Below are positions 22,313 to 24,972 of a stretch of 24,972 nucleotides of DNA, piece by piece. Origin of the DNA: Ruminococcaceae bacterium UBA6855 (lineage in GTDB: Bacteria > Bacillota > Clostridia > Oscillospirales > Acutalibacteraceae); the NCBI GenBank assembly GCA_002451755.1, contig DKDF01000008.1, positions 1-24,972 on the forward strand, written 5' to 3'. The stretch's first letter is position 1, and each line of letters opens with the position of its first letter. The position numbers and the translations under genes are program-made. The notes under the pieces are model-generated. The model was given only the letters and a program-made list of their open reading frames with translations, searched no databases and was not told the DNA's origin.

Positions 22313-23467
22313 TCAGGCGAGGGATTTGAGCAGGCGGAAGAAAATATCCTTGAAAGTCAGCGCGCGCACGGCATCGGGCGAGACGATATTATACTCCCCT
22401 ATCTTCTCGTTCCCGAGACTCAGCACAACTTTGCCGAGTAACTGCCCTTTCTCGACAGGTGCCTGAACATCGACGCAGAGTTCGACATCGGTCTTTATCT
22501 TGCTCTCCTCGCCTTTTTTGACGAGCACGCTGGCGGCTTTCGGCAGGGACGGATGAATCGAATCGACAACGCCGCCTATCACAGCGACATCGGTTATCAG
22601 CGACGGGTCTATCTCGGGCGTAACGGTCGAATAGTTCGCAAAGCCCCAGTTGAGCATGGCTTTTGCGCCGTTGAAGCGGTCGTCGCTCGTCTGGCTGCCC
22701 ATGACAACGGCTATAAGATGCGTGTTGCCGCGCTTTGCGCTCGCGGAGACGCAGCATCCAGCCTTTGCCGTCGTGCCGGTCTTGAGCCCCGTCGTGCCTT
22801 TGTAAAACCTGACCAACTTGTTCGTGTTGACAAGCTCCGTTGCGCCGCCGCGCAGGGAATCTATCCAGATGGTTGTGTAGTTCATTATGCGCTCGTGCTT
22901 CAGCAGCTCGCGCGACATAATCGCAACATCCATCGCGGTAGTCAAATGGGTCGTTGTGGTGTCGTCAAGACCTGTGCAGTTATCAAAATGTGTATTCTTC
23001 ATACCGAGCTGCCCGGCGCGCTCGTTTATCATCGCAGTGAACGCCTCGTCGCTGCCCGCGAGCAGCTCGCCCAGAGCCGTGCAGGCGTCGTTCGCGCTGT
23101 AAACGGCGGTAGCCTTGAGCAGATCGTCGACCGTCATCTGTTCGCCCTCTTTGAGCCATATCTGCGAGCCGCCTTTTGATGCGGCGGAGGCGGAGGCGGT
23201 TACGGTGTCGCTGAGTGATATCTTCCCGCTGTCGAGCGCTTCGGTCACGAGCAGAAGGGTCATTATTTTCGTAACGGAAGCGGGATAAAGTTTTTCGTCG
23301 GCGTTCATGCTCATGAGCACCTTGCCGGAATCCACATCCATGAGCACCGCCGCTTTCGCCTTGACGGTGACGGGCATCGGTTCGTCGGCGAAGCTTACGC
23401 AGCAGCAAGAGAACATCAGCAGAAGAACAAGGGCGGCGCAGAGCACCGTTTTCAGCTTACGGTTCAT
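22313..23467 (-). CDS. D-alanyl-D-alanine carboxypeptidase (DacA/DacF type, PBP5-like)
   Basis: This 384-residue low-molecular-weight penicillin-binding protein trims the terminal D-Ala from peptidoglycan stem peptides. A signal peptide (basic start, hydrophobic 8-22, cleavage likely after S-F-A at 25-27) exports it. The active-site motifs are S-V-T-K (Ser64, Lys67), S-A-N (124-126) and K-T-G-T (229-232). A beta-rich PBP5-C domain follows (about 275-365). The final R-L-L-K-S-L-A with preceding F-K-D-I-F-F forms an amphipathic helix that would hold the protein on the outer membrane face. GGGAG is eight bases before the ATG. It is transcribed divergently from mtaB. A cysteine cluster, F-S-C-C-C, lies in the signal sequence. 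Whether the role is vegetative (DacA) or sporulation-linked (DacF) cannot be settled. Confidence 0.95.
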   Translation of the reverse strand: MNRKLKTVLCAALVLLLMFSCCCVSFADEPMPVTVKAKAAVLMDVDSGKVLMSMNADEKLYPASVTKIMTLLLVTEALDSGKISLSDTVTASASAASKGGSQIWLKEGEQMTVDDLLKATAVYSANDACTALGELLAGSDEAFTAMINERAGQLGMKNTHFDNCTGLDDTTTTHLTTAMDVAIMSRELLKHERIMNYTTIWIDSLRGGATELVNTNKLVRFYKGTTGLKTGTTAKAGCCVSASAKRGNTHLIAVVMGSQTSDDRFNGAKAMLNWGFANYSTVTPEIDPSLITDVAVIGGVVDSIHPSLPKAASVLVKKGEESKIKTDVELCVDVQAPVEKGQLLGKVVLSLGNEKIGEYNIVSPDAVRALTFKDIFFRLLKSLA

Positions 23468-23551
23468 AACATCATCTCCCGAAAATCAAAAGCGGATATA
23501 AAAACAGTATTAAAGATATATGCCGTTTATCTGCATCTTAGCCCCGCGGAC

Positions 23552-23580
23552 TTGCACAAGAGGGCGAAATGCTGTATAAT
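23552..23580 (+). promoter_or_regulatory. Sigma-A promoter of mtaB
   Basis: TTGCAC (23552-23557) and a perfect TATAAT (23575-23580) are separated by 17 bases. Transcription would start near 23587, giving a leader of about 40 bases that contains a small hairpin. Confidence 0.75.
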
Positions 23581-23604
23581 TTCACTGCAAAACTCAAAGG
23601 AAGG

Positions 23605-23618
23605 GCGGCTTTTGCCGC
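23605..23618 (+). promoter_or_regulatory. GC hairpin in the mtaB leader between two ribosome-site candidates
   Basis: GCGGC (23605-23609) and GCCGC (23614-23618) form a perfect 5-base stem closed by TTTT. AAGGA (23597-23601) lies before it and GGTGAT (23619-23624) after it. Folding would bring AAGGA to about 12 bases from the ATG at 23628. Confidence 0.5.
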
Positions 23619-23627
23619 GGTGATGAT

Positions 23628-24911
23628 ATGAAGGTCGCATTCTGCACTCTCGGGTGCAAGGTCAATCAATATGAATCGCAGTCGATGGAGCAGGCGCTGA
23701 TAAAGCGCGGCTTTGAATGTGTCGGGGCGAGCGAAGAGGCGGATGTCTACATAGTCAACTCCTGCACCGTAACCGCCGAGAGCGACCGCAAGACAAGACA
23801 GAATGTGCGCCACCTGCGAAAGCTGCATCCGGACGCTGTTATAGTGCTTACGGGCTGCATGCCGCAGGCGTTTCCCGAGGACGCGCGTCTGCTCACCCAG
23901 GCGGATATTGTCACCGGCAACCGCTCGAACAAGCAGATTCCCGACATGATAGATGAATTCTTCCGCACGCGCGAGAGAATAGTGCGCATAGCTCAGCACG
24001 AAAACGGCGAAAAATTCTCCGGCGAGCTGATAAACGATTTCCGCGAGCGCACGAGGGCGACGGTCAAAATCGAGGACGGCTGCAACCGCTTCTGCTCCTA
24101 CTGCGTCATTCCGTATGCGCGCGGGCGCGTGCGTTCGAAGCCGCTCGAGGACATAAGAGAAGAGATATCCTCACTCGAAAAGAAGGGCTTTTCGGAGATA
24201 GTTCTCGTCGGTATAAACCTTTCGGCATACGGCACGGACTGCGGGGCGAGCATCTGCGACGCGGTCGAGCTCGCCGCTTCGTTCGAGGGGATAAAGCGCG
24301 TGCGCCTCGGCTCTCTCGAGCCCGACCACATGACCCCGGAAGTTACAAAAAAGCTGGCTGAATGCAAAAAGCTCTGCCCGCAGTTTCACATATCGCTCCA
24401 GAGCGGATGCGACAAGACGCTCAAGCGCATGAACCGCCACTACACCGCTGCCGAATACGAAGAACTCTGCACAAGACTCAGAAGCGAGTTCGAGGACGCG
24501 ACGCTGACGACGGATGTCATGGTCGGCTTCTCGGGCGAGACTAAAGAGGATTTCGAGATTTCGCGCGATTTCGTCAGGAAGATAGGCTTCGAAAAAGTTC
24601 ATGTATTCCCCTATTCACGCAGGGCAGGCACGCGGGCGGCAGAGTTCCCGGATATCGTTGAAAACGCCGAGAAAGAGCGCAGAAGCCGCGAGATGATTGC
24701 GGCGGCAGGCGAAGTTCGGCATGAATTTTTAGAGAGACAAATCGGCAGAACAGTCGAGGTGCTGTTTGAAGAGAAGCTGCGCGACGGCAGCATTCAAGGC
24801 TACACGGCGAACTACACGCCGGTCAGAATAAAGAGCGGATGCACGTACGGTCTGCGCAAAGTAAAAATCACCGCCTGCGGCGATGACTGGTGCGAGGGCG
24901 AGCTGATATAA
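23628..24911 (+). CDS. mtaB: tRNA t6A37 methylthiotransferase
   Basis: This 427-residue radical-SAM methylthiotransferase converts t6A to ms2t6A at position 37 of ANN-decoding tRNAs, stabilising codon pairing. The N-terminal MTTase domain holds one iron-sulphur cluster with Cys10 (L-G-C-K-V-N-Q-Y-E-S), Cys46 and Cys77. The radical SAM cluster is C152-x3-C156-x2-C159 in G-C-N-R-F-C-S-Y-C. A C-terminal TRAM domain (about 365-427) binds tRNA. The start L-G-C-K-V-N-Q and length near 430 separate it from MiaB and RimO. The ATG has GGTGAT close upstream. It has its own promoter and a probable terminator at the window end, so it may be a single-gene unit. Confidence 0.96.
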   Translation: MKVAFCTLGCKVNQYESQSMEQALIKRGFECVGASEEADVYIVNSCTVTAESDRKTRQNVRHLRKLHPDAVIVLTGCMPQAFPEDARLLTQADIVTGNRSNKQIPDMIDEFFRTRERIVRIAQHENGEKFSGELINDFRERTRATVKIEDGCNRFCSYCVIPYARGRVRSKPLEDIREEISSLEKKGFSEIVLVGINLSAYGTDCGASICDAVELAASFEGIKRVRLGSLEPDHMTPEVTKKLAECKKLCPQFHISLQSGCDKTLKRMNRHYTAAEYEELCTRLRSEFEDATLTTDVMVGFSGETKEDFEISRDFVRKIGFEKVHVFPYSRRAGTRAAEFPDIVENAEKERRSREMIAAAGEVRHEFLERQIGRTVEVLFEEKLRDGSIQGYTANYTPVRIKSGCTYGLRKVKITACGDDWCEGELI

Positions 24912-24946
24912 AGGCAAAAAGCGGCACCTCCATAAAGCAACTCTAA

Positions 24947-24970
24947 TCCCGGCAGTAATGTCTGCCGGGA
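24947..24970 (+). terminator. Probable terminator after mtaB (T-tract beyond window)
   Basis: A perfect 9-base stem TCCCGGCAG (24947-24955) / CTGCCGGGA (24962-24970) with a 6-base loop begins 35 bases after the mtaB stop. The window ends two bases later, so the expected T run cannot be seen. A hairpin serving the opposite strand is also possible. Confidence 0.6.
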
Positions 24971-24972
24971 CT

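Overview
This looks like an uncultured gut Clostridia genome, probably Oscillospirales-like. The signs are: a fairly GC-rich sequence with many ATA and AGA codons, strong AGGAGG-type ribosome sites with GTG and TTG used as occasional starts, the Firmicutes-style obgE and Mini-RNase III pair, a DUF421/DUF4363 pair, YitT, a KDG kinase/aldolase pair, and bacterial serpins of the kind reported from gut Eubacterium siraeum. The taxonomy is inferred; no rRNA or tRNA gene is visible. Genes are packed tightly and no gene-free stretch exceeds 300 bases.

Layout. (1) 1-5260: the 3' part of a large FMN/Fe-S/FAD ene-reductase (BaiCD/BaiH-like family) on the plus strand. It converges on a three-gene minus-strand cassette (acyl-AMP ligase, condensation-like acyltransferase, stand-alone carrier protein). 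The cassette has a clear promoter preceded by three TTAAC repeats exactly 10 bp apart. (2) 5260-6850, minus strand: a four-helix membrane protein with its own promoter inside a long inverted repeat, and a DUF421-DUF4363 pair. (3) 6900-11850, plus strand: a promoter-led operon of ROK kinase, SIS-domain isomerase, cytoplasmic GH2 glycosidase and MATE transporter, ended by a strong terminator. (4) 11880-15820, minus strand: an operon of ECF sigma factor, anti-sigma-like membrane protein and two tandem serpin lipoproteins. (5) 15910-20510, minus strand: kdgK-eda-obgE-mrnC-yitT, apparently one long transcription unit. (6) 20525-22217, minus strand: an rRNA methyltransferase coupled to a YjdF-like membrane protein. 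(7) 22313-24972: divergent D-Ala-D-Ala carboxypeptidase (minus) and mtaB tRNA methylthiotransferase (plus).

Most notable is the ECF sigma / anti-sigma / dual serpin operon. Two surface-anchored suicide protease inhibitors, clearly duplicates, carry quite different bait loops (Met-Ser versus Lys-Ser/Arg-Pro at the predicted scissile bond). They are placed directly behind an envelope-stress style regulator. This suggests a regulated, two-specificity defence against host or competitor serine proteases. The second notable item is the acyl ligase/acyltransferase/carrier cassette with PhoP-box-like repeats at its promoter. No mobile element, CRISPR array, integrase or phage gene was seen.
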